A stretch of DNA of 56,293 nucleotides from Firmicutes bacterium UBA4996 (GCA_002396805.1 DGYW01000071.1:491-56783), one strand, 5' to 3'; shown: positions 26,101 through 34,717, counted from the stretch's first letter. Program-made: numbers and translations. Notes: a model not told the origin generated them from the sequence alone.

Positions 26101-26698
26101 TCGCGAACGAATTCGTCAAGATAAGCTTTTAAGATTGCGGGCTAACTTGGCCCAAAAACCGATCATTGCTGGACTAAAGGGTTCCGCTGATTCCGAAAAG
26201 AGTGCCCAGGCTGGAATTAAGGTTTGCTTTTATCTTACTGGTCATATCTTTGAACTGCGCGAGCTAGTTCAGCAAAGCAAAGAACAAGGGCAGATGGTTT
26301 TTGCTCATGTTGATTTAATTAGTGGCGTCGCAAAGGACAATTATGGGATGGAAATGTTAGCCAGCGAGATTGGAGTTGATGGTGTTTTAACCACCAAGGG
26401 CCATCTGATTACGGCCGCGAAACGAGCTGGACTACTTGGCATTCACCGCTTGTTCATGCTTGACTCTGAGGCTCTCAAAACGGGGCTTAGGATGTTAGAA
26501 TCTAGCCAGCCCGATGCTGTAGAAGTTCTACCGGCTTTGATCCTACCCTCAATTCGGGAGCGTTTGCCAGGGAGGCTACCTCCTATTATTGCTGGTGGTC
26601 TAGTTGAAACGGCTAACGAGTTGCGTGCTCTATTGCGACCTCCAGTTTTGGCAGTGTCCACTAGCCGCATTGAATTATGGAATTATGAAAGGGAGTAG
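26093..26698 (+). CDS. glpP: Glycerol-3-phosphate-responsive antiterminator
   Basis: GlpP is a TIM-barrel-like RNA-binding regulator that, when bound to glycerol 3-phosphate, prevents premature termination in glp leader mRNAs. Family marks are KPIIAGLKGSADSEKSAQAG, FYLTGHIFELRELVQ, VFAHVDLISGVAKD, GVLTTKGHLITAAK and PPIIAGGLVETANEL. Length is 201 residues. ATG 26093 has GGAGGAG upstream and overlaps the glpK stop. The short gap before glpK leaves no room for a leader target, so its target RNA is probably elsewhere. Confidence 0.93.
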   Translation: MINRERIRQDKLLRLRANLAQKPIIAGLKGSADSEKSAQAGIKVCFYLTGHIFELRELVQQSKEQGQMVFAHVDLISGVAKDNYGMEMLASEIGVDGVLTTKGHLITAAKRAGLLGIHRLFMLDSEALKTGLRMLESSQPDAVEVLPALILPSIRERLPGRLPPIIAGGLVETANELRALLRPPVLAVSTSRIELWNYERE

Positions 26699-26702
26699 AG
26701 GA

Positions 26703-27491
26703 ATGGATCAAAAATGGTTAGAACAGCAAACTGAGGAAATAGGTCTAGCTCTGGCTAAACAAGGTGTTCGTTTGGTTGTGCCGGCTCAGACCACTAGCAA
26801 GCAGAAGGGTTTTTCGAAGATTAAGAGTAACCAGATCGCCTCTTATATCGATCACACTTTGCTCAAGCCTACAGCATCACAAGTTCAAATCAAAGAGCTT
26901 TGCGCTGAGGCTTTGGAGTATCAGTTTGCTTCAGTTTGTGTGAATCCAGTCCACGTCCCTGCTGCTAGCAAATTATTAGCCGGCAGTAATGTGAAGGTTT
27001 GTACTGTAATTGGTTTTCCCTTAGGAGCCACAAGCACACTAAGCAAGGTAATGGAAACGCGAGATGCGGTCGCCAGTGGGGCACAAGAGATCGATATGGT
27101 CATAAATGTGGGAGCGCTCTTGGAGAGAGACTACTTTAAGGTCTATTCTGATATTAAAGCAGTACGGGATGCAGCTCCCCAGCAGATTTTGAAAGTCATT
27201 CTGGAAACAGGCTATCTAAGCAAGGAACAGATTGTCAGGGGTTGTATCCTTACTAAGATGGCTGGTGCCGATTTTGTGAAGACTTCTACTGGGTTTGGTC
27301 CAGGCGGCGCCACGGTAGAAGATATTGCCCTCATGCGGGAAGTAGTGGGTCCAGAGTTTGGAGTCAAGGCCTCAGGTGGCGTGCGAGATTATGCGACTAC
27401 TATGGCCATGATTAAGGCCGGTGCCAACCGCATCGGCGCTAGTGCTGGAATCGCCATCGTGGAAGGGCTAAGGGGGGAAAGTGACTATTGA
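26703..27491 (+). CDS. deoC: Deoxyribose-phosphate aldolase
   Basis: DeoC splits 2-deoxyribose 5-phosphate into acetaldehyde and glyceraldehyde 3-phosphate. The core shows IDHTLLKPTAS, FASVCVNPVHVP, VIGFPLGATS, EIDMVINVGAL, the Schiff-base Lys in DFVKTSTGFGPGGAT, and GVKASGGVRDY. It has 262 residues, about 40 more than the usual 220. The extra N-terminal stretch (MDQKWLEQQTEEIGLALAKQ and on) is a charged helix. ATG 26703 follows AGAGG closely, and the frame runs open through the end of glpP. It overlaps the next gene by four bases. Confidence 0.94.
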   Translation: MDQKWLEQQTEEIGLALAKQGVRLVVPAQTTSKQKGFSKIKSNQIASYIDHTLLKPTASQVQIKELCAEALEYQFASVCVNPVHVPAASKLLAGSNVKVCTVIGFPLGATSTLSKVMETRDAVASGAQEIDMVINVGALLERDYFKVYSDIKAVRDAAPQQILKVILETGYLSKEQIVRGCILTKMAGADFVKTSTGFGPGGATVEDIALMREVVGPEFGVKASGGVRDYATTMAMIKAGANRIGASAGIAIVEGLRGESDY

Positions 27492-28705
27492 GAGCTCTCA
27501 GGCGAGGGGGGTACCAGATAGCCTGTTTAACAGTGCTACTGGGCCTCCTCAGTGGACTTAGCTTTGCCCAAGCAGAACCATTAAAGTGGTTCAATCATTC
27601 TTATGGAGGCGCGGAGGTTGTTGCCCACTCCCTTATAGGAGAGGAAGAACAGCTGCTTTTTGATGGATTTTTGCGGTTTTACTATCCTGACAAATTTCAA
27701 ATCGCATATGGTAGCCCAAGTGGTGTAGTGACCATCACTAGCCATGATGATTTTTTGGAAATCCAAGCCGGAGGAGAGTACCAATACGGCTACGATAAGC
27801 ATTGGCTAGTTAATTACTTTCAAACTTACATCTTTCGTTTGCTGGAGTTTTTAGAGCGTCCCCTAGAGTTTTCGGGTACCACCCAAATTGCCGATCGGGA
27901 CGTTTTTCGCTATGTGGATCAAGAGAACCCGGATCTGATGTATTGGCTAGACCAAAATACCGGTGTTCCCCTTCTAATTCGCGAAGGGAAAGAAACTGTT
28001 CTAACTGTAGAGTCATACAGCATTACAGCTAGCTCCGGAGAACTCCATTTAGAACTCGCTCTTTTTACTCAGCCTCATCCAGCTAGACTCACCTTGGTCT
28101 ATGGAGAGGGAGGGTGGGTACTGACCCGTCTTGAGGTCAGCGATCCAGCTGAACAGATAGTTGTAGAGTTTTCTCAGTGGAATTTTGAGTTCGATTGGGT
28201 ACCAAGTAGTTCTGCCAGGATACTAGGGGATTTGAAGGAGCTTAATGATCGCTTCTTTCGGGAATTTCAGGAGCAACAATGGGGAGAGTCCTTGCGGACT
28301 TGTCAAGAGATGCTGGCCTTGGCACCTCAATTTTGGCAAGTTTATCTTTACCAAGCTTTCGCCTACGAAGGTTTGGGAAACTTTTTAGGAGCAGTGGAGA
28401 ATTATCAACAGGTACTAATGCGCGAACCGCAAAACGCCCTCGCTTTAAATAACTTGGCATATCACTATCTGTTAAGGGAAGTGCAGATCTATCAAGCACT
28501 AGAGCTAGCTGAGCACGCAGTTGCTTTAGACCGCAAAAGTGCTTATCTGGATACTTTAGGCTATGGATATTATCTCGTTGGGCGATTTGTGGAGTCGAAG
28601 CTCCTCTTAGAAGAGGCTTTAGAGGGGGCGGAACCAGAGGCCGTTGAGGAAATTACTGCTCACTTGGACTTAGTACTCCAAGCACTGGAAAAGGAGCAGG
28701 ATTGA
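27488..28705 (+). CDS. Exported protein with LolA-like and TPR regions
   Basis: This is a 405-residue exported protein. Residues 1-29 are a signal peptide (core IACLTVLLGLLSGLSFAQA). Residues 35-245 resemble the LolA/LppX beta-rich lipid-binding fold: repeated short strands such as LLFDGFLRFYYPDKFQIAYG, then VTITSHDDFLEI, LDQNTGVPLLIREGKE and VLTVESYSI. Residues 265-400 are TPR-like helices (YQAFAYEGLGNFLGAVENYQ, ALALNNLAYHYLLREVQIYQ). There is no lipobox Cys. The TTG start overlaps the deoC stop. A carrier or scaffold role at the cell surface is inference; the fold call is by eye. Confidence 0.7.
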   Translation: MRALRRGGYQIACLTVLLGLLSGLSFAQAEPLKWFNHSYGGAEVVAHSLIGEEEQLLFDGFLRFYYPDKFQIAYGSPSGVVTITSHDDFLEIQAGGEYQYGYDKHWLVNYFQTYIFRLLEFLERPLEFSGTTQIADRDVFRYVDQENPDLMYWLDQNTGVPLLIREGKETVLTVESYSITASSGELHLELALFTQPHPARLTLVYGEGGWVLTRLEVSDPAEQIVVEFSQWNFEFDWVPSSSARILGDLKELNDRFFREFQEQQWGESLRTCQEMLALAPQFWQVYLYQAFAYEGLGNFLGAVENYQQVLMREPQNALALNNLAYHYLLREVQIYQALELAEHAVALDRKSAYLDTLGYGYYLVGRFVESKLLLEEALEGAEPEAVEEITAHLDLVLQALEKEQD

Positions 28706-28706
28706 T

Positions 28707-29312
28707 ATGACAGAACACTATTTTACTAATCGACCCAGTGCCAAGCATCAGCCCCACGAGTTCACCGCTGAATTACGAGGGAGAGTGTATCTTTTTCGAA
28801 CGGATGCGGGAGTGTTTTCTCGAGATGACATAGACCTAGGTTCAAGAATCTTAATTGACTCCTTACTTTGTCAACCAGGTGACGTTGCCTTAGACTTGGG
28901 TTGTGGCTATGGACCCATCGGTATGGCAGCCGCTACTTTAGTTGGTCCTGAGGGGCAAGTTTACATGGTAGACGTGAACGAACGGGCGGTCGAATTGGCT
29001 CGGAAGAATTTGAGTCAGAACGCCATCAAAAACGCGCAAGTCCTAGTTAGTGATGGCTTAGAGGCTGTTGCCAATCTCAAGTTTGACTGGGTATTATCTA
29101 ACCCACCGATTAGGGCTGGAAAAGGAGTTTTTTATCCACTCTTGACCGAGGCCTACAAAGCGCTCAATCCAGGGGGCTGCCTTCTAGTAGTAATTCGCAC
29201 TAAGCAGGGGGCCAAGAGTCTAGAAAACTATTTAAGAGAGTTAGCTGGAAACTGTGAGACTATTCAAAAGAAAGCGGGCTTTAGAGTCCTTAAGTGTTGT
29301 AAACAGTTGTAA
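28707..29312 (+). CDS. RsmC-like class I SAM methyltransferase
   Basis: This is an S-adenosylmethionine-dependent methyltransferase of the RsmC/YbxB group; characterised RsmC methylates G1207 of 16S rRNA. Motif I is ALDLGCGYGPIGMAAA, motif II VDVNERAVELARKN, and the catalytic motif is WVLSNPPIRAGK, the N-P-P-I/F-R-A/T-G form typical of RsmC. At 201 residues it has only the C-terminal half of E. coli RsmC, normal for Bacillota. ATG 28707 lies one base after the previous stop. Confidence 0.88.
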   Translation: MTEHYFTNRPSAKHQPHEFTAELRGRVYLFRTDAGVFSRDDIDLGSRILIDSLLCQPGDVALDLGCGYGPIGMAAATLVGPEGQVYMVDVNERAVELARKNLSQNAIKNAQVLVSDGLEAVANLKFDWVLSNPPIRAGKGVFYPLLTEAYKALNPGGCLLVVIRTKQGAKSLENYLRELAGNCETIQKKAGFRVLKCCKQL

Positions 29313-29356
29313 ACAGCTCCGCGCCTGAATACCCTTTTAGGTGTGGGGGTGTTTTT

Positions 29357-30079
29357 ATGCGGATCTGGATTTTCACTGGAAAGCAGGTGATCTGGTGGGC
29401 GTTGGTTTGTCTAACCTTGGGGATCTATGTAGGGACAGCCTACGAACTATGGATACCGGTTTTTAGTGGTTCTCCTCAACGAGGTGTGTCTGGTCGCGTT
29501 ATTGTAATCGATGCGGGTCATGGGGGGATCGATCCGGGAGCAGTCAGTGCCAACGGTGCATTAGAAAAGGGGATTACTCTAGCGATTGCCAAAGAACTAG
29601 AGCGACTGTTACAAAGGGCGGCGGTTTTTGTAGTTATGGTGCGCAGGGGTGACTATGATTTGGCAGATTCAAGTGAGTCACACCTACTCCATCGCAAACG
29701 ACAAGATCTGATTAGACGAGTGGCCATTGCCGAAGAGGCGAAGGCTGATTTGTACATCTCCATTCATGCCAATTACTTTCCCTCCCCCATCTGGTCTGGA
29801 GCCCAGACGTTTTATTATGAGGGACGGATCGAAGATCAACAGCTAGCCAAGGACATCCAGACTGAGTTAGTCAAGCACCTAGGGCCCAACCATCGCTTGG
29901 CGAAGACCGGGGATTATCGGGTTCTACGCGATACTACTATGCCCGCGGCCTTGGTGGAAGTGGGTTTTTTGTCAAATCCCAGGGAGGCAGAACTGTTGTC
30001 CCAACCTAGTTATCAAAAAAGAGTGGCCTCCGCGATCTTCTCAGGAATTTTACGTTATTATGGGGAGGCGTTAAATTAA
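29357..30079 (+). CDS. cwlD: N-acetylmuramoyl-L-alanine amidase CwlD
   Basis: CwlD is the exported amidase that removes peptide side chains so that muramic-delta-lactam can form in the spore cortex. A membrane anchor or signal spans residues 12-29. The Amidase_3 zinc site is complete: VIDAGHGGIDPGAV, the Glu in NGALEKGITLAIAKEL, LYISIHANYFPSP and the catalytic Glu in AALVEVGFLSNPREAELL. Length is 240 residues, matching CwlD rather than larger amidases. ATG 29357 follows a G-rich SD. It is the clearest sign here that the organism makes endospores. Confidence 0.9.
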   Translation: MRIWIFTGKQVIWWALVCLTLGIYVGTAYELWIPVFSGSPQRGVSGRVIVIDAGHGGIDPGAVSANGALEKGITLAIAKELERLLQRAAVFVVMVRRGDYDLADSSESHLLHRKRQDLIRRVAIAEEAKADLYISIHANYFPSPIWSGAQTFYYEGRIEDQQLAKDIQTELVKHLGPNHRLAKTGDYRVLRDTTMPAALVEVGFLSNPREAELLSQPSYQKRVASAIFSGILRYYGEALN

Positions 30080-30158
30080 AGTGGCGGCCCTTTAACATTG
30101 CCTAACAACAGCGATTATGGTAGTATATTTTAGTAGTACGAGTTAGGAGGTAGGTTTG

Positions 30159-31577
30159 TTGCATACATTATGGCAAAACAGGGTGAAAAAGGCTGTACAG
30201 AACAAGATTAAGACCACTACTTTGGCCGCATTTAATACGAATGTGGACGTTGTGGTTCATCTTGCTCAAGACAATTTAGCCCCTTTAGAAGCTGATCCTC
30301 GCATCAACGTGGATGCTGTTGAGCGCTTAGTAAGCGAAGATATTGTGGAAATTACCACTGAAGATGAGTTTCTAGCGGTGCTTCTAGCGGCCCTAAAAGA
30401 GGGTAAATCCCATTATATAGTGCTGAGAAATCTTCAGCTATTGGAGTGGCTTGAAGAGAAATTCACAGTGCGCCAAGAGAGCATGGGTGGGCAAGCAGGA
30501 ATTATCGCGAACCAAATGGCCGCCCTAGGGTCCAAATCACTGGTTTATACTTCTTTGTTATCTCCCAAACAGGGCTCCATGTTTTTCCCCGAAGTCCAAG
30601 TTCCAGTAGTTAATGGCGAGTTAGAAACCCGTAATGTGATGGATGCAGTAAGAGCGGAGGATCACACTAAAGAAAATTGGATTTTCGAGTACGCCAAGGG
30701 AGAAAAATTTGAGATTTGTGGACAAGTAATTACTACTCCCCGGGCGAATCGGGTTATTCTAGCAACCCGACCTGAGGGGATCATAATGGGCTTTTCCCCC
30801 ACTATGGAAGACTATTTGCCCCAATTAGGTAAAGAATTAGATGTGGCCTTTATGGCGGGTTTTCACTACGCCCCAACAGCTCCGGAAGAGTTAGAACCTT
30901 ATCTAGCCTCTAGTATGGCTAGCATTCACAAACTCAAACGAGAAAATCCGCGCTTACGACTCCATTTTGAATATGTTCCCATGAGTGATGCTAAAGCAGA
31001 AGAGACCATGCTCAGGTCTGTAGCGAGCGAAATTCAATCTTTTGGCATAAACGAAAACGAGATCAAGCGCGTCTTAACCATTCTCGGTTACGATTCGGAA
31101 TGTGCCGAAATTGAAGCGGAAGAACGGGCTTTTTGCCTCTATCAAGGTTGCGTGCGGATCCTGAAAGACTTGGGCTTCGAACGCATCCAGTTGCATAACC
31201 TAGGCTATTATGTGGTTGTTCTGAAAAAACCCTATGAGCTCGATCCTCGTCATGTACGCGAATCCTGCCTCTACGCTTCTGCGGTAAATGCCATCAAGGC
31301 AAAATATGGTGGCTATGTTCTATCTGAAAAGTTACTTGAAGCTGGAGACATTATGTTGTCTGAGGTAGGCTTGGGTCAGTTGCGCGGTTTTGGCGACGAG
31401 ATGCGTAAGCACGGATTCTACGTTCCTGCCAACTTTGAGGAAGAGGGTATTTTGGAACTCGACGATCATTATGTGCTAATTGTGCCAGCCCATATTGTTC
31501 CTAATCCAGTAAGCACGGTGGGTATGGGCGATACCATTTCTTCGTCAGCCTTCGCTTATGAATGGAGTCACGCCTAG
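30159..31577 (+). CDS. ADP-dependent phosphofructokinase/glucokinase family protein
   Basis: This is a sugar kinase of the ADP-dependent PFK/GK family, best known from hyperthermophilic archaea, where ADP is the phosphoryl donor. The family block MGGQAGIIANQMAALGSKSL lies near residue 110, and MAGFHYAP follows. The catalytic loop STVGMGDTISSSAF carries Asp458. Length is 472 residues, typical. Whether it acts on fructose 6-phosphate, glucose or another sugar cannot be decided here. Two TTG codons are adjacent (30156, 30159), with AGGAGGT upstream. A weak promoter (TTAACA at 30092, TATGGT at 30116) may drive it. Confidence 0.85.
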   Translation: MHTLWQNRVKKAVQNKIKTTTLAAFNTNVDVVVHLAQDNLAPLEADPRINVDAVERLVSEDIVEITTEDEFLAVLLAALKEGKSHYIVLRNLQLLEWLEEKFTVRQESMGGQAGIIANQMAALGSKSLVYTSLLSPKQGSMFFPEVQVPVVNGELETRNVMDAVRAEDHTKENWIFEYAKGEKFEICGQVITTPRANRVILATRPEGIIMGFSPTMEDYLPQLGKELDVAFMAGFHYAPTAPEELEPYLASSMASIHKLKRENPRLRLHFEYVPMSDAKAEETMLRSVASEIQSFGINENEIKRVLTILGYDSECAEIEAEERAFCLYQGCVRILKDLGFERIQLHNLGYYVVVLKKPYELDPRHVRESCLYASAVNAIKAKYGGYVLSEKLLEAGDIMLSEVGLGQLRGFGDEMRKHGFYVPANFEEEGILELDDHYVLIVPAHIVPNPVSTVGMGDTISSSAFAYEWSHA

Positions 31578-31677
31578 GACAGGTGAGAATTTTCACACTC
31601 CTTAACAGGATTTGCCCTCTGCTTAGAGAAATAAGCAAAGGAATCGGATCAGATTCAGATTGGAGGACCAAACTACT

Positions 31678-32091
31678 ATGCGTGTTTTAATAATGCATGC
31701 AGACAACGGCAAAATTCAGAAGTCTGTATTAGCACTGCAAAAGGCACTAGAGAAGGAAAATGTTCAAGTGGACCTTGTTTCGCCCACGACAGCCAGCAGT
31801 GCACCTGTGAGCACTGCTCCTTACAACCTAGTATGTGTAGCTAGTGGATTTAAAGGCTGGTGGAAGCCGCAAATTCCGGAGGAAATTGCTAATCTTTTAA
31901 GACGTGCGACGCGCCTAGAGGGAAAACGTGGAGGCGCTTTCGTAGAATCCAAATTATTAGGTTCAAGCAAAGCATTACGCGTTCTTATGGCCCATATGGA
32001 GCGCCAAGGTGTAATTGTGGAAGACTTTGGCACGCTCGGTGGGGAGCAAGAAATGATCTCCCTCGCTAAACGGCTAAGACGCTTGGCTTAA
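31678..32091 (+). CDS. Small flavodoxin-like-fold protein
   Basis: This is a 137-residue protein with an alternating alpha/beta pattern. It starts with MRVLIMHADNGKIQKSVLAL, and further on has YNLVCVASGFKGWWKPQIPE and KRGGAFVESKLLGSSKALRV. The layout resembles short flavodoxin-like proteins, but no clear phosphate-binding T/SxTGxT loop is seen. Flavin binding is therefore unproven. ATG 31678 has GGAGG eleven bases upstream. A hairpin separates it from the aminotransferase gene, and the two are likely co-transcribed. Confidence 0.7.
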   Translation: MRVLIMHADNGKIQKSVLALQKALEKENVQVDLVSPTTASSAPVSTAPYNLVCVASGFKGWWKPQIPEEIANLLRRATRLEGKRGGAFVESKLLGSSKALRVLMAHMERQGVIVEDFGTLGGEQEMISLAKRLRRLA

Positions 32092-32112
32092 CGCGCCTGG
32101 TTTGAAGGCGCG
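32092..32112 (+). other. Intergenic hairpin
   Basis: A perfect 7-bp GC-rich stem (CGCGCCT/AGGCGCG) with a 7-base loop directly follows the flavodoxin-like stop. No T-run follows, so it is more likely an mRNA stability element than a terminator. Confidence 0.4.
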
Positions 32113-32136
32113 ACTAATACTGGAGGAGGATTCAGA

Positions 32137-33255
32137 ATGTATCGTTTTAAACCCGAATTACGGATCCCCGGACCCGTGCCTGTGCCTGACGCTGTCTCTT
32201 TACGCATGGCTCAACCTATGATCAATCATAGGGGAAAGGTGTTTAAAGAAAGATTTCCTCATGTTTTATCACGTCTGCAGCCCCTTTTTGGTACCAAGAA
32301 CCCCATTTATATGATTACTGGTTCGGGTACTTCTGGCATGGAAGCTGCTGTGAGCAACCTTGTTTCTCCACAGACCCCAGTCTTGTGTTTGGTAGGTGGG
32401 TTTTTCGGAAAACGCTGGGCGGATCTTTGCCAAGCTTATCAAGGTAATGTCCATGTTTTGGAATTTTCTTGGGATGGGGGCATTGATCCCAATCGGGTTA
32501 GTGATTACTTAGCCCAACATCCAGAAATCGAAGTCATTTTTGTAGTTCATAATGAATCCTCCACTGCGGTCTTAAATGATATCGAAGCCATTTCTAAAGC
32601 CAGAGGCAATCATGATGCACTTTTAGTTGTTGATGCAGTCAGTTCTCTAGGTGGAGCACCCGTTGAGATGGATGCTTGGAATCTTGACGTTGTAATTAGT
32701 GCTTCCCAAAAGTGTCTCATGACACCACCGGGAACGGCTTTTATCAGTGTCTCTTCTCGAGCGCGGGAATATATGGAGAAATGCACCTCGAGTCGATACT
32801 ACTTTGATATCCGCAAATATGAGCAGTTTGTGGAAAAGGGAGAGACTCCGTTCACCCCAAATATCAATAATGTTTTCGCCTTAGAAGAAGCTTTAAACAT
32901 GATTGAAGCAGAGGGCTTAGACAACGTGTTTGCCCGACATCGCCTCATGCGGGATATGATGAGGGCAGGTGCACAGGCAGTTGGTCTAGAACTTTTAGTG
33001 GCTGACAAAGACGCTTCTCCTACTGTAACCGGAGTCAAGTATCCTAACGCGGATAATTTTAGGACCAGGATTCGCGAACAATATGGAGTAGAATTTGCCG
33101 GTGGGCAGGGACCACACGCTGGAAGAATCTTTAGGGTTGGTCATATGGGTTATGCCACTCCCTTAGATGTTCTGGTGGCACTAGCGGTCCTAGAAATAGA
33201 CGCAGGAAAGTTTGGAGAAGCGACACGAGCAGCAGAACAAGTAATGAACCAATAG
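32137..33255 (+). CDS. Class V aminotransferase, alanine-glyoxylate type
   Basis: This is a PLP-dependent aminotransferase of the serine/alanine-glyoxylate family. The N-terminus reads LRIPGPVPVPDAVSLRMAQP, the glycine loop is TGSGTSGMEAAVSNL, and the PLP Asp lies in LLVVDAVSSLGGAPVEMD. The Schiff-base Lys is in VISASQKCLMTPPG. The C-terminal RIFRVGHMGYATPLDV is typical. Length is 372 residues. ATG 32137 has GGAGGAGG upstream. Amino donor and acceptor cannot be told; alanine, serine or phosphonate pathways are all known in this family. Confidence 0.9.
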   Translation: MYRFKPELRIPGPVPVPDAVSLRMAQPMINHRGKVFKERFPHVLSRLQPLFGTKNPIYMITGSGTSGMEAAVSNLVSPQTPVLCLVGGFFGKRWADLCQAYQGNVHVLEFSWDGGIDPNRVSDYLAQHPEIEVIFVVHNESSTAVLNDIEAISKARGNHDALLVVDAVSSLGGAPVEMDAWNLDVVISASQKCLMTPPGTAFISVSSRAREYMEKCTSSRYYFDIRKYEQFVEKGETPFTPNINNVFALEEALNMIEAEGLDNVFARHRLMRDMMRAGAQAVGLELLVADKDASPTVTGVKYPNADNFRTRIREQYGVEFAGGQGPHAGRIFRVGHMGYATPLDVLVALAVLEIDAGKFGEATRAAEQVMNQ

Positions 33256-33287
33256 CAACTGTAGAATCAATGTGGGAGGAGAACTCG

Positions 33288-34040
33288 GTGATCTTTACTC
33301 TGCGGGATGCCATCGATATTCTTATTGTGGCCTATGTAATCTACCGAGTTATTGACTCAATCCAAGGGACACGTGCCACTACATTAGTGAAAGGACTAGC
33401 TGTGATCTTTGCCAGCAGTGTGGTGGCTCGTGCCCTTAGTTTGCGTACTGTCAGCTGGCTGTTGGATCAGACTACCACAATCGTATTGGTCGCATTGCCC
33501 GTTGTATTCTACCCTGAATTACGAAGGGGTTTAGAGCAAATCGGTCGTGGACAGCTTTTTACATGGCTAGGTAGTCGCGGACAAGAGCAGGAAAATCTAG
33601 AGTTAGCCCAAATTGTCCAAGCGGTGGTTCGCCTCAGTGCCAAAAAGACTGGGGCCCTCGTAGTCTTAGAGCGTCAAACTGGGCTTCATGAATTTGTTGA
33701 AACAGGAGTAAAACTTGATGCCCTGGTTAGTACAGAGCTGTTAATGAATATTTTTGAGCCTAACAGTCCTTTACATGATGGAGCCATAATCATCAGCATG
33801 GGTCGGATCTCTAGCGCTGCCAGTGTTTTACCACTTACTGATAGTAACTTAGCTGGGTTAGGAACCAGGCATCGGGCGGCTGTTGGCATGTCTGAGCAAA
33901 CAGATGCTGTGATTATCGTAGTTTCAGAAGAAACGGGCACTATTTCTCTAGCCGTGGGAGGGCGTCTCCGTCGTTATTTGACTGAAGCTAGACTCAAAGA
34001 ACAACTGTCCTATTACTGGCAACGGGGAGGGGCAGAATAA
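33288..34040 (+). CDS. cdaA: Diadenylate cyclase CdaA
   Basis: CdaA makes the second messenger c-di-AMP from two ATP at the membrane. Three N-terminal membrane helices fall within residues 1-75. The DAC domain follows, with both active-site motifs intact: SPLHDGAIII (DGA) and GTRHRAAVGMSEQTDAVII (RHR). GTG 33288 is chosen because GGGAGGAG (33273-33280) precedes it. An ATG at 33270 would overlap that site. Length is 250 residues. It heads the conserved cdaA-cdaR-glmM locus, and its TAA overlaps the cdaR ATG by one base. Confidence 0.95.
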   Translation: MIFTLRDAIDILIVAYVIYRVIDSIQGTRATTLVKGLAVIFASSVVARALSLRTVSWLLDQTTTIVLVALPVVFYPELRRGLEQIGRGQLFTWLGSRGQEQENLELAQIVQAVVRLSAKKTGALVVLERQTGLHEFVETGVKLDALVSTELLMNIFEPNSPLHDGAIIISMGRISSAASVLPLTDSNLAGLGTRHRAAVGMSEQTDAVIIVVSEETGTISLAVGGRLRRYLTEARLKEQLSYYWQRGGAE

Positions 34041-34717
34041 TGGGCCGACTCAGACGAATTTGGGAATTTTTGACCAAGCCAGAGGTATACTGGCGATTCT
34101 TCTCTTTACTCTTAGCTATCATTTTTTGGCTCTTAGCCGCGGGTGATGGTAGTTTAGGTGAAACGGAGCGTGTGGTTACTCTGAACGTTGAGGTTCAGAA
34201 TCTGCCTGATGATTTGGTGTTGGTTGATTCCCCTGATCCGGTTAGAGTGCGGGTTAGGGGTTTGTCACCTCTGCTCAATCGTGGTGAGGATGCAATCTGG
34301 GCCCACATCGACTTATCTGGCGGTGAGGAGGGAACAGGAACCTATGCCATAGACGTAGAGACACCAGTGGGCATTGAGGTAGTTAGTGTTACGCCACGCT
34401 GGGTGAGCCTGTCTACTGAACAGATCGCGGAGCAAGCGTTTCCGGTTACCTTGGCTTTGTTAGGGGTAGAACCTGGTAACCTCATGGCTACAGTAAACCC
34501 GGTACCGCCCGTGGTCACAATTATTGGTGCTGGCAGTATACTAGAGCGGGTAGATCATGTAGTCGCTTATGTAACTTTAGGGAAAAACCTTATTGATGTC
34601 GCAGCCTCTTTTCCAGTGCAAGCTTTAGATGCCCAAGGGCGGAGCTTAGCTCCGTTAGAGATAGACCCACCAAAAATTCAGGTGCGTCTGGAAGAAGATC
34701 CCAATGGGGAGGAATAG
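34040..34717 (+). CDS. cdaR: CdaR, YbbR-domain regulator of CdaA
   Basis: CdaR is a membrane-anchored extracytoplasmic protein that modulates CdaA activity. A single membrane helix (about residues 20-36, RFFSLLLAIIFWLLAAG) is followed by YbbR repeats (VEVQNLPDDLVLV near 52, PVTLALLGVEPGNLMATVNP near 135). Only about two repeats are visible in 225 residues, against four in the B. subtilis protein of about 480. Position between cdaA and glmM makes the identity secure. Confidence 0.92.
   Translation: MGRLRRIWEFLTKPEVYWRFFSLLLAIIFWLLAAGDGSLGETERVVTLNVEVQNLPDDLVLVDSPDPVRVRVRGLSPLLNRGEDAIWAHIDLSGGEEGTGTYAIDVETPVGIEVVSVTPRWVSLSTEQIAEQAFPVTLALLGVEPGNLMATVNPVPPVVTIIGAGSILERVDHVVAYVTLGKNLIDVAASFPVQALDAQGRSLAPLEIDPPKIQVRLEEDPNGEE

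Noticed and set aside
29326..29356. Possible terminator before cwlD (ACCC...GGGTGTTTTT)
   Set aside because: Pairing is at most four to five bases and its G-rich part is better explained as the cwlD ribosome-binding site.
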